Source: Ferrimonas futtsuensis DSM 18154 (lineage in GTDB: Bacteria > Pseudomonadota > Gammaproteobacteria > Enterobacterales > Shewanellaceae). From it: a DNA stretch of 64,000 nucleotides. This document shows positions 1 through 7,674 of this stretch, in pieces. The DNA is taken from assembly GCF_000422645.1 (NCBI RefSeq), contig NZ_AUGL01000009.1:154138-218137 (forward strand). Direction: 5' to 3'. The translations under genes were made by a program, and so were the position numbers. How positions within the stretch are numbered: position 1 is the first letter of the stretch; every line of letters begins with the position of its first letter. The notes below the pieces were generated by a model. The model made no database searches. It was not told the DNA's origin and worked only from the letters and a program-made list of their open reading frames with translations.

Positions 1-259
1 GGATCATGTCACCGGCAGGACCCTCGCTCCAGCTGACATTCTGGGGGTGGCGGTGGGAGTACCACTTGCTGCCATCCGGGAGTACCACGATGACCGGAGA
101 GCTGTGCTCCTTGCGCTGCACCAGCATGGTGATGGCTTCAATTCCATAATCCACCCGAAAGCGGTTATCCAGCAGTTTCAACGCCTGTGGCGACAGCGCC
201 CAGGCGCGTGTCCCCGCCAGCAGCAGGAACAACAGAAACACCGCCTTCCATCGACTCAT
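1..259 (-). CDS. TIGR03503-like secreted protein, 5' part only
   Basis: Partial gene cut by the left window edge; only about 86 N-terminal residues are visible. They begin with a clear signal peptide (MSRWKAVFLLFLLLAG, cleavage probably after TRAWA). The following text, LLDNRFRVDYGIEAITMLV and VVLPDGSKWYSHRHPQNV, resembles the N-terminal region of the TIGR03503 family found in Vibrionales and Alteromonadales; this is recognition from memory. The ATG at 257-259 lies 3 bases after the dnaQ stop, so the two genes are probably cotranscribed. The function of the family is not known to me; a periplasmic or membrane-anchored location is inferred from the signal peptide. Confidence 0.6.
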   Translation of the reverse strand, partial: MSRWKAVFLLFLLLAGTRAWALSPQALKLLDNRFRVDYGIEAITMLVQRKEHSSPVIVVLPDGSKWYSHRHPQNVSWSEGPAGDMI

Positions 260-262
260 CCT

Positions 263-991
263 CTACCCTCTCAGCCAGATTGGCTCGCTGACCAATCCAA
301 GTCGCTCCTCGTGTCTACTGATATCATCGGCCGAACAGGCGATCACTTTAAGGGGCGGGCGGTCACTTTTCAGGCGAACGATGCCTCCGCCTTCTCCATC
401 GGCACCGGAAGCCAGTTCCAGGGCCTTCTGGCCACCGGTCATAAACAGGTACACATCCGCCAGGATCTCGGAGTCAAGCAAGGCTCCGTGCAAGGTGCGG
501 TGGCTGTTGTCGATGCCATAGAAGCGACACAGGGCATCCAGATTCAGGTTCCCCTGAATCTCCCCTTTGCTCTTCTTCTCTCTGGCCAATTGCAGGCTGT
601 CGACCACTGAGCAGTGATCCTGCAGCTTGCCGTATCGACCCAGCATCCCGAACTCATAGTCGATGAAGCCGATATCGAACTGGGCATTGTGTGCAATCAG
701 CTCGGCACCGCGAACAAACTCCATGAAGCCGTCCACCACCTCATGAAACAGCGGCTTATCCGCCAGAAACTCATCGGTGATGCCGTGCACCTGAATCGCC
801 TCTTCATCCACCGGACGATTCGGCTTGATGTAGACGTGAAAAGTACGGCCGGTCAACTTACGATTGACCATCTCCACACAGCCTATCTCGATCAGGCGGT
901 GCCCCTCGTAGTGCGGGCCCCCGTCCTGGTTCATACCTGTGGTTTCCGTATCGAATACGATCTGGCGTACTGGGGTATTGATGTCTGTCAT
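263..991 (-). CDS. dnaQ: DNA polymerase III epsilon subunit (3'-5' proofreading exonuclease)
   Basis: Proofreading exonuclease of the replicative polymerase core. The 242-residue protein starts MTDINTPVRQIVFDTETTG and carries the DEDDh motifs: Exo I DTE (D14, E16), Exo II in HNAQFDIGFIDYEF, and Exo III around TLHGALLDSEILADVY. Length and order match the E. coli protein closely. I chose the ATG at 989-991; an in-frame TTG at 1066 would add 25 residues with no family counterpart. It is divergent from rnhA with only 66 bases between the starts, the same arrangement as in E. coli, so the two promoters must overlap or face each other there. Confidence 0.97.
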   Translation of the reverse strand: MTDINTPVRQIVFDTETTGMNQDGGPHYEGHRLIEIGCVEMVNRKLTGRTFHVYIKPNRPVDEEAIQVHGITDEFLADKPLFHEVVDGFMEFVRGAELIAHNAQFDIGFIDYEFGMLGRYGKLQDHCSVVDSLQLAREKKSKGEIQGNLNLDALCRFYGIDNSHRTLHGALLDSEILADVYLFMTGGQKALELASGADGEGGGIVRLKSDRPPLKVIACSADDISRHEERLGLVSEPIWLRG

Positions 992-1057
992 AATCCTGAT
1001 TTGCAACAAGTTGCGGTATACTGCACCGCTTAGGCTCCGGCTATGGTACCAATTTAA

Positions 1058-1528
1058 ATGACTCAACTAAAATCTGTCACCCTCTACACCGATGGCTCCT
1101 GCCTGGGCAACCCAGGTCCTGGAGGCTATGGTGTGCTGCTGCGTTATCGCCAGCACACCAGGGAGATGAGCGAAGGCTATCGCCTGACCACCAATAACCG
1201 CATGGAGATGCTGGCAGCCATTATTGGGCTGGAAAGCCTGAAGGAGCCCTGCGTAGTAGACCTGCACACGGACAGCCAGTATCTGCGCCAGGGCATCACC
1301 CAATGGATTCATGGCTGGAAACGCAAGGGGTGGAAAACCGCCAGCAAGCAGCCGGTCAAGAACGTGGATCTTTGGAAACGGCTCGACGAAGTCACCCAAA
1401 AGCATCAGATTGAGTGGCACTGGGTGAAGGGGCACTCCGGCCAACCTGAAAACGAACGGGTGGACGACCTGGCCAGAGAGGCCGCCTCTGGCAACGAGCT
1501 TAAAGAGGATACGGGCTACCAGCCTTAA
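1058..1528 (+). CDS. rnhA: Ribonuclease HI
   Basis: Degrades the RNA strand of RNA-DNA hybrids, including primers and R-loops. The 156-residue length is typical of bacterial RNase HI. The four catalytic carboxylates are visible: D12 in [15 protein letters not shown]50 in NNRMEMLA, D72 in HTDSQY, and the aspartate in [12 protein letters not shown]. The basic handle region [15 protein letters not shown] is present, as in E. coli RNase HI. It is divergent from dnaQ and ends just before a strong intrinsic terminator that separates it from the convergent methyltransferase gene. Confidence 0.97.
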   Translation: MTQLKSVTLYTDGSCLGNPGPGGYGVLLRYRQHTREMSEGYRLTTNNRMEMLAAIIGLESLKEPCVVDLHTDSQYLRQGITQWIHGWKRKGWKTASKQPVKNVDLWKRLDEVTQKHQIEWHWVKGHSGQPENERVDDLAREAASGNELKEDTGYQP

Positions 1529-1536
1529 CACCGCAG

Positions 1537-1558
1537 AAAGGGCCCGATGGGCCCTTTT
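1537..1558 (+). terminator. Intrinsic terminator after rnhA
   Basis: AAAGGGCCC, a short loop and GGGCCCTTTT form a perfect hairpin followed by T residues, 10 bases after the rnhA stop. The A-run on the other side means it may also act for the convergent gene at 1592-2329. Confidence 0.85.
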
Positions 1559-1591
1559 CCAAATCCTTCGCCGGTAGTCTCGATAAAAAAT

Positions 1592-2329
1592 CTAACGATG
1601 ACGCCTCTCGGCCGCCGTCCGGCCAACGGCGGCCGGTGAAGTAATCAAACGTTTTCTCGGCCGCCATCTGGGCCGGACTGGGGTCATGGGTACCGCCACC
1701 TTTCTGGCCACCAACATATACACAGAAGCCAATGAGGGCGTTTGCTGGGCCATCCACTGCTGCGGCCAGACAAAACGATCCGGGGACCACAGCAAAGAAC
1801 TGAACGCCAGCGGCTCCTGAGCCACCAGCTGATACCCCAATACGCCGAGCCAGTCCCTGACCCGGTTCGGGGTGAACATTCTCCCTTTCCAGGGGTAGCG
1901 TTTGCGCGAACTGGGAGAGAGCATTCCCAGGCCTGCGGGGCTCAGCGGGTTAAACCCGATGATCACCAGGTGTCCCCCCTCCACAAGAACCCGATCAGCC
2001 TCACGAATCACTCCGTGGGGATCCTGATGAAAGTCGAGCACCATCGGCATGATGCAGGCATCGACACTGCGACAGCGCAGCGGCAGATCATCGACCTCGC
2101 CCCAGGCGTCTCCACCGTCGGCATGGATGGCAACCTGATGACGAATAGAACAGAGACCGGAGTTGAGGTCTGCGGCCAGAGGCCCCAGTTTGATGAGGTG
2201 ATAGCCAAACAGCCTGGGCCACCAGTTATCCAATCCGGCAGACACCTGTTGTTGCAGCCAGTCGCCCCAGGGGAGCTGGGACCAGTTGGCCGGAGGTGCG
2301 ATGGAATCGAAGCTGTAGGCTGGACGCAT
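1592..2329 (-). CDS. SAM-dependent methyltransferase, YafS-like
   Basis: A 245-residue class I methyltransferase-like protein. The Rossmann core is seen as LPLRCRSVDACIMPMVLDFHQDPHGVIREADRVLVEGGHLVIIGFNP, the usual post-motif II/III pattern of Methyltransf_11 proteins. A basic C-terminal tail (RPRWRPRKRL) follows. The order dnaQ, rnhA, this gene, gloB, mltD matches the E. coli dnaQ-rnhA-yafS-gloB-mltD order, which is why I call it YafS-like. The substrate is unknown. The motif I glycine loop is weak (IKLGPLAADLNSGLCS), which is also seen in this subfamily as I remember it. It is divergent from gloB. Confidence 0.8.
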   Translation of the reverse strand: MRPAYSFDSIAPPANWSQLPWGDWLQQQVSAGLDNWWPRLFGYHLIKLGPLAADLNSGLCSIRHQVAIHADGGDAWGEVDDLPLRCRSVDACIMPMVLDFHQDPHGVIREADRVLVEGGHLVIIGFNPLSPAGLGMLSPSSRKRYPWKGRMFTPNRVRDWLGVLGYQLVAQEPLAFSSLLWSPDRFVWPQQWMAQQTPSLASVYMLVARKVAVPMTPVRPRWRPRKRLITSPAAVGRTAAERRHR

Positions 2330-2499
2330 TAATCACCATTTTCCAGGTACATTACGCAGTAAAGATAACTGACAATAGGCATTGAGCGCCAGTACCTTAG
2401 GGCCGCAACAACTCCCACCAACCGACTGTATCAAGTTTTGCTTCCCCACCACCCTGTTCCCCCATACACTGGTGGCTCACTCCCTGTGGAAGTACCGCC

Positions 2500-3267
2500 A
2501 TGCTGAGCATTACCCCCATCCCCGCGTTCGACGATAACTACATCTGGTGCCTGCACATAGGCGACCACGCCTGGGTGGTGGACCCCGGGGACGGTGATGC
2601 GGCCGCCGCCTACTTGCTGGAGCAGGGCCTGGAGCTCAACGGCATACTGATCACCCACCACCACCACGATCATGTGGGCGGTGTTGCCTCTCTGCGAGGC
2701 CACTGGCCAGAGGTGGAAGTGGTGGTGCCCGCCAACTCGGCGTTTGACGGGGGCACTCAGGTGGCCAACGAAGGCAGCCAGATACTGCTGGAGGGGCTGA
2801 ATCAGATCGCCAAGGTCACCTTGTGCCCGGGTCACACCCTGGATCACTGTGCCTACCAGGTGGGACACCACCTGTTTTGTGGCGACACCCTGTTCAGCGG
2901 CGGTTGCGGGCGCCTGTTCGAGGGCAGCGCCGAGCAGATGTATCACTCCCTGCAAAAGTTGCGACACCTGGGGGCCTCCACCCTGCTCTACCCCGCCCAC
3001 GAGTATACCCTGACCAATCTGGACTTCGCCCTGGCCGTGGAGCCGGACAATCAGCAACTTCAGGCCTATCAGCACCGCTGTAGCAAACTGCGTCAGGACA
3101 AGATCCCCACCCTGCCCACCAGCATGGCCAACGAGCTGACCATCAACCCCTTCCTTCGCAGTCACCTGCCCCAGATTCAGGCGGCAGCGGAACAGCACAG
3201 CGGTCAACCCTGTGGCGACAGCGTGGCCTGCTTTGCACAGCTGAGAGCCTGGAAAGACAAATTCTGA
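2500..3267 (+). CDS. gloB: Hydroxyacylglutathione hydrolase (glyoxalase II)
   Basis: Hydrolyses S-D-lactoylglutathione to D-lactate and glutathione, the second step of methylglyoxal detoxification. The 255-residue protein starts MLSITPIPAFDDNYIW, the standard glyoxalase II opening. The metallo-beta-lactamase-fold metal motif THHHHDH is at residues 52-58; later metal ligands are in CPGHTLDH, FCGDTLFSGGCGRLFEG and YPAHEYT, and the family C-terminal glutathione-binding part is present. It lies head-to-head with the methyltransferase gene and 85 bases upstream of mltD. Confidence 0.96.
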   Translation: MLSITPIPAFDDNYIWCLHIGDHAWVVDPGDGDAAAAYLLEQGLELNGILITHHHHDHVGGVASLRGHWPEVEVVVPANSAFDGGTQVANEGSQILLEGLNQIAKVTLCPGHTLDHCAYQVGHHLFCGDTLFSGGCGRLFEGSAEQMYHSLQKLRHLGASTLLYPAHEYTLTNLDFALAVEPDNQQLQAYQHRCSKLRQDKIPTLPTSMANELTINPFLRSHLPQIQAAAEQHSGQPCGDSVACFAQLRAWKDKF

Positions 3268-3352
3268 TAAAGAGGGTACAATCCCGAACCACTATTGCCT
3301 GGCGCAAACTGATTTTTGCGCCGCAACCCAGGCCGATAATGGTAAATAATTG

Positions 3353-4933
3353 ATGAAAAAGAGCCTTTCTGCTTTGTCCCTGGCTTTGTTGCTGGCGGGA
3401 TGCCAATCCCTCGGCGGCGGTGAGCCAGAACAGGACAACCCAGTAACCAACGCCGAAGCGCCCCTGGCTGCAGCGCCTGCCGACCAGGGCAACGACAACG
3501 ACGAGCAGGAAGCTCAGGAAGTGGTCCCCGCCCCCGCCAAAGATGTGTGGGAGCGGATAGCACGCCAGATGACACTGGAAGTGCCGGATAACAAGCGCGT
3601 CAATAAGTTTCGCAAGTGGTACAAAGCCAATCCCCGCCACATGGAGATCATCTCCGAGCGTGCCGATCCCTACCTCTATCTGATCGTCGAAGAGGTGGAG
3701 AAACGGGGCCTGCCCATCGAACTGGCGCTGCTGCCGGTGGTGGAGAGCTCTTTTGACGCCTTCGCCTACAGCCACGGTGCTGCCGCAGGCCTGTGGCAGT
3801 TTACCAGCCCCATGGGCAAACATTTCGGACTCCAGCAAAACTGGTGGTACGACGGCCGCCGGGACGTGGCCGCCTCAACCCGGGCCGCCATGGACATGAT
3901 GGAGTACCTCTACAACAAGCTTGACCACAACTGGCTTTACGCCCTGGCGGCCTACAACACCGGCGAAGGTCGGGTGTTCCGCGCCATTAAGCGCAACAAG
4001 GCCAAGGGCAAACCCACAGATTTCTGGTCTTTGGATCTGCCCAGTGAAACCGAGCGCTACGTGCCCCAGCTGCTGGCGGTGGCCGACGTGATTCGCAACG
4101 CTGAAGAGTATGGCCTCGATCTCAAGCCTGTGGCCAATGCGCCACAGCTCAAGGAGATCGACGCCGGCAGCCAGATCGATCTCGCCCTGGCAGCGGATAT
4201 GGCCGACATGTCTGTAGCCGACCTGCACAAGCTGAACCCAGGCTACAACCGATGGGCCACGGCTCCGGATGGGCCCCACACCCTGTTGCTTCCTCTGGAC
4301 AAGGCGGACGGCTTTATCGGTGCCCTGGCGGATACCGCCTCCACCGAGCGGGTAAACTGGCTGCGCTACAAGATTAAGCCCGGTGATTCCCTGGGCGTGA
4401 TTGCCAAGAAATTTCATACCCGCATTGGCATCATTCAATCGGTCAATGACATCGACGGCAATATGATCCGCGCCGGACAGCATCTGCTGATCCCGGTCGC
4501 GGCCAAGGACCCCGAGCTCTACCCCTTCAGTGCCGAGCAGCGCCTGGCCAGAAAGCAGTCCAAGAAGCGCGCCAACTACAAGATCGAGCACACGGTCAAA
4601 TCCGGCGACTCTCTCTGGACCATTGCCCGGGCCAACAAGGTCAAGGTGTCTCAGCTGGCATCCTGGAACTCGCTGGCCCCCAAGGACACCATCCGTCCCG
4701 GCCAGAAACTGGTGGTCTGGGTTAACCGCATCAGCAAAAACGAGGACAAGACCTCGGTAATGCGCCAGATCAGCTACAAGGTTCGCAGCGGTGACTCCCT
4801 GGCCCGAATCGCCAAGAAGTTCAACGTCACCGTGACCGATCTGGTGCGCTGGAATCAACTGGATGCCAAGAAGTATCTGCAGCCGGGGCAGAAGATGACC
4901 CTGTACGTGGACGTCACCAAGATCAGCAGTTAG
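3353..4933 (+). CDS. mltD: Membrane-bound lytic murein transglycosylase D, three LysM repeats
   Basis: Cleaves the MurNAc-GlcNAc bond of peptidoglycan to give anhydromuropeptides. A lipoprotein signal ends in the lipobox LLAGC. The SLT domain spans roughly residues 110-260, with the catalytic glutamate in PVVESSF (about residue 131) and the family motifs GLWQFTSPMGKHFGL and AAYNTGEGRV. Three LysM modules follow (starting near residues 340, 410 and 475: YKIKPGDSLGVIAKKF, HTVKSGDSLWTIARAN, YKVRSGDSLARIAKKF). I start at the ATG at 3353; a TTG immediately before it is less likely. The gene order after gloB is conserved with E. coli. Confidence 0.95.
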   Translation: MKKSLSALSLALLLAGCQSLGGGEPEQDNPVTNAEAPLAAAPADQGNDNDEQEAQEVVPAPAKDVWERIARQMTLEVPDNKRVNKFRKWYKANPRHMEIISERADPYLYLIVEEVEKRGLPIELALLPVVESSFDAFAYSHGAAAGLWQFTSPMGKHFGLQQNWWYDGRRDVAASTRAAMDMMEYLYNKLDHNWLYALAAYNTGEGRVFRAIKRNKAKGKPTDFWSLDLPSETERYVPQLLAVADVIRNAEEYGLDLKPVANAPQLKEIDAGSQIDLALAADMADMSVADLHKLNPGYNRWATAPDGPHTLLLPLDKADGFIGALADTASTERVNWLRYKIKPGDSLGVIAKKFHTRIGIIQSVNDIDGNMIRAGQHLLIPVAAKDPELYPFSAEQRLARKQSKKRANYKIEHTVKSGDSLWTIARANKVKVSQLASWNSLAPKDTIRPGQKLVVWVNRISKNEDKTSVMRQISYKVRSGDSLARIAKKFNVTVTDLVRWNQLDAKKYLQPGQKMTLYVDVTKISS

Positions 4934-4956
4934 AAGGTCAAGCCAGCGAACAGTTC

Positions 4957-4985
4957 AAAAGGGCCGCATCAAAGCGGCCCTTTTT
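4957..4985 (+). terminator. Intrinsic terminator after mltD
   Basis: AAAAGGGCCGC, a short loop and GCGGCCCTTTTT form a strong hairpin with a T-run shortly after the mltD stop, facing the convergent ABC transporter genes. The flanking A-run makes it potentially bidirectional. Confidence 0.88.
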
Positions 4986-5007
4986 GATCACCCGCGCGCT
5001 CCTGGCT

Positions 5008-6201
5008 CTAGCGAAACAGCACAGATTCCCGGCTGAACCACTGGACACAGCACCAGAGCAGAAGGGTTGAGAGAATCAGGTTGGATGCAAACACCGCAGC
5101 CAGATCATGGTAGGCAAAGGTTCCTTTCAGCAGCTCCTTGATGGCCAGGGAGATGTTGAAAATGGGGTACCAGGCATTGGAGGAGGTCAGCTCTGCCCCG
5201 GGCATGGTGGCCACCATGGCAGGAACCAGCACCGCCACCTGTAATCCCCCCATGTAGTTCTGCCCCTCCTTGAAACTGGTGGCAAAGATGGAAACCGCCA
5301 GCAGGATCGCCGAGAACACTCCGGAGATGGGCAGCAGCAGGGCCAGCAACAGCAGCAGGTCCAAAGGATTCACCATCTTCGCCAGGGTGACAAACACGCC
5401 AAGATCCAGCAGGGTGCCAACCGCAGCCAGCCAGACCAGGGCACTGACTATGGTGAGCAGGGTTAGGGTCATTGACGTGGTTACAATCACCAGGAACTTA
5501 CCAAGAACCAGGGTCGTACGCGGCTGGGGTACCATCAGCAGTGTCTCCAGGGTCCCCCGCTCCTTCTCTCCGGCCCCAATATCCAGAGCCGGCAGCATCG
5601 CCCCCATCATGCACAGGAACAGCAAAATATAGGGAAGGACGCTGCCCACCCTTTCGCCGATATCCTGCCTCGCCTGGGCGGTCCCCACGTGCTCCAGCAT
5701 CAGGGGCGTGTGCAGCCTGCCCTGTACCTCCTGGGACACTCCGTGGTAGGCCATAAAGCGTCCCAGCCACTGGGTGCTCAGCGCCTCGAGGCGCTGCTCA
5801 ACAGGGCGAAACTGGCCGTGATTCTGAGTCTGGTCATACAGCAGCTGCCAGCGATTCTGACTGGAGATCACCGGGTCAAAACCGGGCAGCAGTGAGACCA
5901 CCAACTGTAATCTGCCGCTGTTTATCTGCTCAGGCAGGGGCGTGCTGCTGTCATACCCGGTCAACTTGAGGTGAGGCACCTGCTTCAGGGTGTCGACCAC
6001 CTCTTCCCGCCAAGGGGACTCCCCCACCACGGCAAAGTGGATCGCCTCCTGCTGTTTGCTCATCAGCATCTGATAACCCAACACCCCCACCACCAGGATG
6101 AGTGCAGGCAACAAAACGGTGGGGAACAGGACCACGAAAGTCATGGTTTTTCGGTCCCGCAGCACCTCCTTCAGCTCTTTAAGCCAAACCTTACCGACCA
6201 T
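5008..6201 (-). CDS. ABC exporter permease, NatB/ABC-2 type
   Basis: Inner-membrane permease of an ABC-2 exporter. After a short cytoplasmic start (MVGKVWLKELKEVLRDRKT, the conserved NatB opening) comes a transmembrane segment, a long periplasmic domain (residues about 45-200), then five or six helices including LPYILLFLCMMGAMLPALDIGAGEKERGTLETLL, the family coupling region. The ATG at 6199-6201 overlaps the stop of the ATPase gene by one base, which indicates translational coupling; an upstream in-frame start would read deep into the ATPase gene. NatAB of Bacillus exports sodium, but whether this one does is not known. It ends before the mltD terminator. Confidence 0.85.
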   Translation of the reverse strand: MVGKVWLKELKEVLRDRKTMTFVVLFPTVLLPALILVVGVLGYQMLMSKQQEAIHFAVVGESPWREEVVDTLKQVPHLKLTGYDSSTPLPEQINSGRLQLVVSLLPGFDPVISSQNRWQLLYDQTQNHGQFRPVEQRLEALSTQWLGRFMAYHGVSQEVQGRLHTPLMLEHVGTAQARQDIGERVGSVLPYILLFLCMMGAMLPALDIGAGEKERGTLETLLMVPQPRTTLVLGKFLVIVTTSMTLTLLTIVSALVWLAAVGTLLDLGVFVTLAKMVNPLDLLLLLALLLPISGVFSAILLAVSIFATSFKEGQNYMGGLQVAVLVPAMVATMPGAELTSSNAWYPIFNISLAIKELLKGTFAYHDLAAVFASNLILSTLLLWCCVQWFSRESVLFR

Positions 6202-7016
6202 CAAGCCACCCCCCTGGTATGCCCCTGGGGGGACTGACTCAGTCTCTGCTGGCACCCGACGAAGGCTTCTCGAAGCGCATTGGGGTCACGACTGCCGGCA
6301 AACTCGGTCAGGGAGCCTTCAAACACACACAACCCCTGCATCACCACGGCAATACGATCGCACAGCAGACTCACCTCCTCGAGTCGGTGAGTTGAAAAAA
6401 TAACTGGCCTATTCTGTTGTTTTTGACTATGAATAAAGTCAAGCACCGCTTGGGCGGACATGATATCCAGTCCGGTCGTAGGTTCATCGAGAACTATGAC
6501 TTCGGGTTGGTGAATGACCGCCCTGGCGATGCCCGCCCTCTGCTTCATCCCCAGCGACAACTCCACCACCTTGCGTTGCAGAAATGGCGCCAGCTCGAGC
6601 TGGCTGGACAAGGTATCGATCCGGTTGGTGATCTGTGCGGGAGAGAGGCCATAAAGCTGACCGAAGTAGACAAGATTTTCCTCGACACTGAGGCGTTCAT
6701 AGAGAGAGGTGGAGGCAGACAGAAACCCAATCTGGCGCCTCATCCGCTCAGGCTGCTTGTGCCACTGATGGCCGTTGATCTCGATGCTGCCCCTGTCCGG
6801 GGTCAGAACCCCTGAGAGCATTCTCAGTACCGTGGTCTTTCCTGCACCATTGGGGCCGAGCAACCCCAGCACCTCGCCAGGGCGGGCGCGGAAGCTGACC
6901 GATTGCACCGAATTGAAGAAGCCATCCTGCAGCCTGGGATCCAGGCGCTTACACTGGGTCATCTCCCCGGACTTGGGTATTGCGAAACGCTTGGCCAACC
7001 CCTCGACAATGATCAC
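6201..7016 (-). CDS. ABC exporter ATP-binding protein, NatA-like
   Basis: Energy-coupling ATPase for the permease at 5008-6201. It has Walker A GPNGAGKTT, the signature region ELSLGMKQRAGIARA, Walker B VIVLDEPTTGLD and a switch histidine in FSTHRLEEV. The GTG at 7014-7016 is preferred as start because a G-rich Shine-Dalgarno-like run (GGGGGG) lies about 6 bases upstream; a TTG at 7031 is the alternative. The ATPase is upstream of the permease, so this is a two-gene operon read leftwards. Confidence 0.85.
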   Translation of the reverse strand: MIIVEGLAKRFAIPKSGEMTQCKRLDPRLQDGFFNSVQSVSFRARPGEVLGLLGPNGAGKTTVLRMLSGVLTPDRGSIEINGHQWHKQPERMRRQIGFLSASTSLYERLSVEENLVYFGQLYGLSPAQITNRIDTLSSQLELAPFLQRKVVELSLGMKQRAGIARAVIHQPEVIVLDEPTTGLDIMSAQAVLDFIHSQKQQNRPVIFSTHRLEEVSLLCDRIAVVMQGLCVFEGSLTEFAGSRDPNALREAFVGCQQRLSQSPQGHTRGVA

Positions 7017-7093
7017 CGCAACGCCCCCCAAAACGCACCTGAACCTTAACTATAGTTCAAGCAAATTAGATAGCTGCGAATCGAGAGCATGGA

Positions 7094-7129
7094 AGGAAAA
7101 GAAAGCGCCCCGGTAAAAACCGGGGCGCT
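7094..7129 (-). terminator. Intrinsic terminator after the BsuPI lipoprotein gene
   Basis: On the minus strand AGCGCCCCGG, TTTTTA loop, CCGGGGCGCT then TTTCTTTTCC: a GC-rich hairpin plus T-rich tail, just after the stop at 7136. It isolates the AsmA/lipoprotein pair from the ABC exporter operon downstream. Confidence 0.88.
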
Positions 7130-7135
7130 CAGAGA

Positions 7136-7672
7136 CTATTCCAGGGTGATCTCTACCCTGGCACTGCGGGGTTTGTCTAGGGTGTTGAGCTCTACCTGCA
7201 AGTTGTACTCGCCAGGCTCCAGGGCCGACAGGACGTCGCTGCTGATGGTGAAGGTCAGCGCCTTGTGCTCCCCAGCCTCCAGGGTCCAGGGCCGCAGGGC
7301 CTGGGTGAACATGCGCTCATGGCTGAACTGCCAGACCGGCTGCTTTCCCTGGGACAAGATGAGGTCAGCGGTCATGCCTGACAGCAGGGTCAGCTCCATG
7401 GCGTGAGCCGTGGTATTTTCAACCCTGGCCGCCACATCCAGGGAGGACTGCCGCGACCATTGACTGTCGGGCAGCGCCAGGGAGAGGCTGGGCTGAATCA
7501 TCCGCACTTCAGGATCCAGTTGCTTCATCACCGACTCCTGCTCCTTGAGAGGCTCTGCCTCCACTTTGACCGGTTTGGGTGCCGGCGCCGGATCCTGAGT
7601 CTGTACCGGCTCCTGCTGCTGATTGCAGCCCATCAGGGCGATGGCCGCACATAGGGTAGCAACTCGTAACAT
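7136..7672 (-). CDS. Lipoprotein with BsuPI-type proteinase-inhibitor domain
   Basis: A 178-residue predicted lipoprotein: signal MLRVATLCAAIALMGC with lipobox, then a Pro/Gln/Glu linker, then one beta-rich domain. The segment VWQFSHERMFTQALRPWTLEAGEH matches the BsuPI (intracellular proteinase inhibitor) domain pattern, in which W.S..R.FTQ and a following L.PGE are conserved. In this setting an inhibitor role is only a possibility; many BsuPI proteins have no tested function. Its ATG is 3 bases after the AsmA-like stop, so the two are in one operon. Confidence 0.75.
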   Translation of the reverse strand: MLRVATLCAAIALMGCNQQQEPVQTQDPAPAPKPVKVEAEPLKEQESVMKQLDPEVRMIQPSLSLALPDSQWSRQSSLDVAARVENTTAHAMELTLLSGMTADLILSQGKQPVWQFSHERMFTQALRPWTLEAGEHKALTFTISSDVLSALEPGEYNLQVELNTLDKPRSARVEITLE

Positions 7673-7674
7673 GG

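Noticed and set aside
3301..3322. Intrinsic terminator between gloB and mltD
   Set aside because: The hairpin GGCGCAAA...TTTGCGCC is real, but no T-run follows it in either direction; it may be a leader structure.
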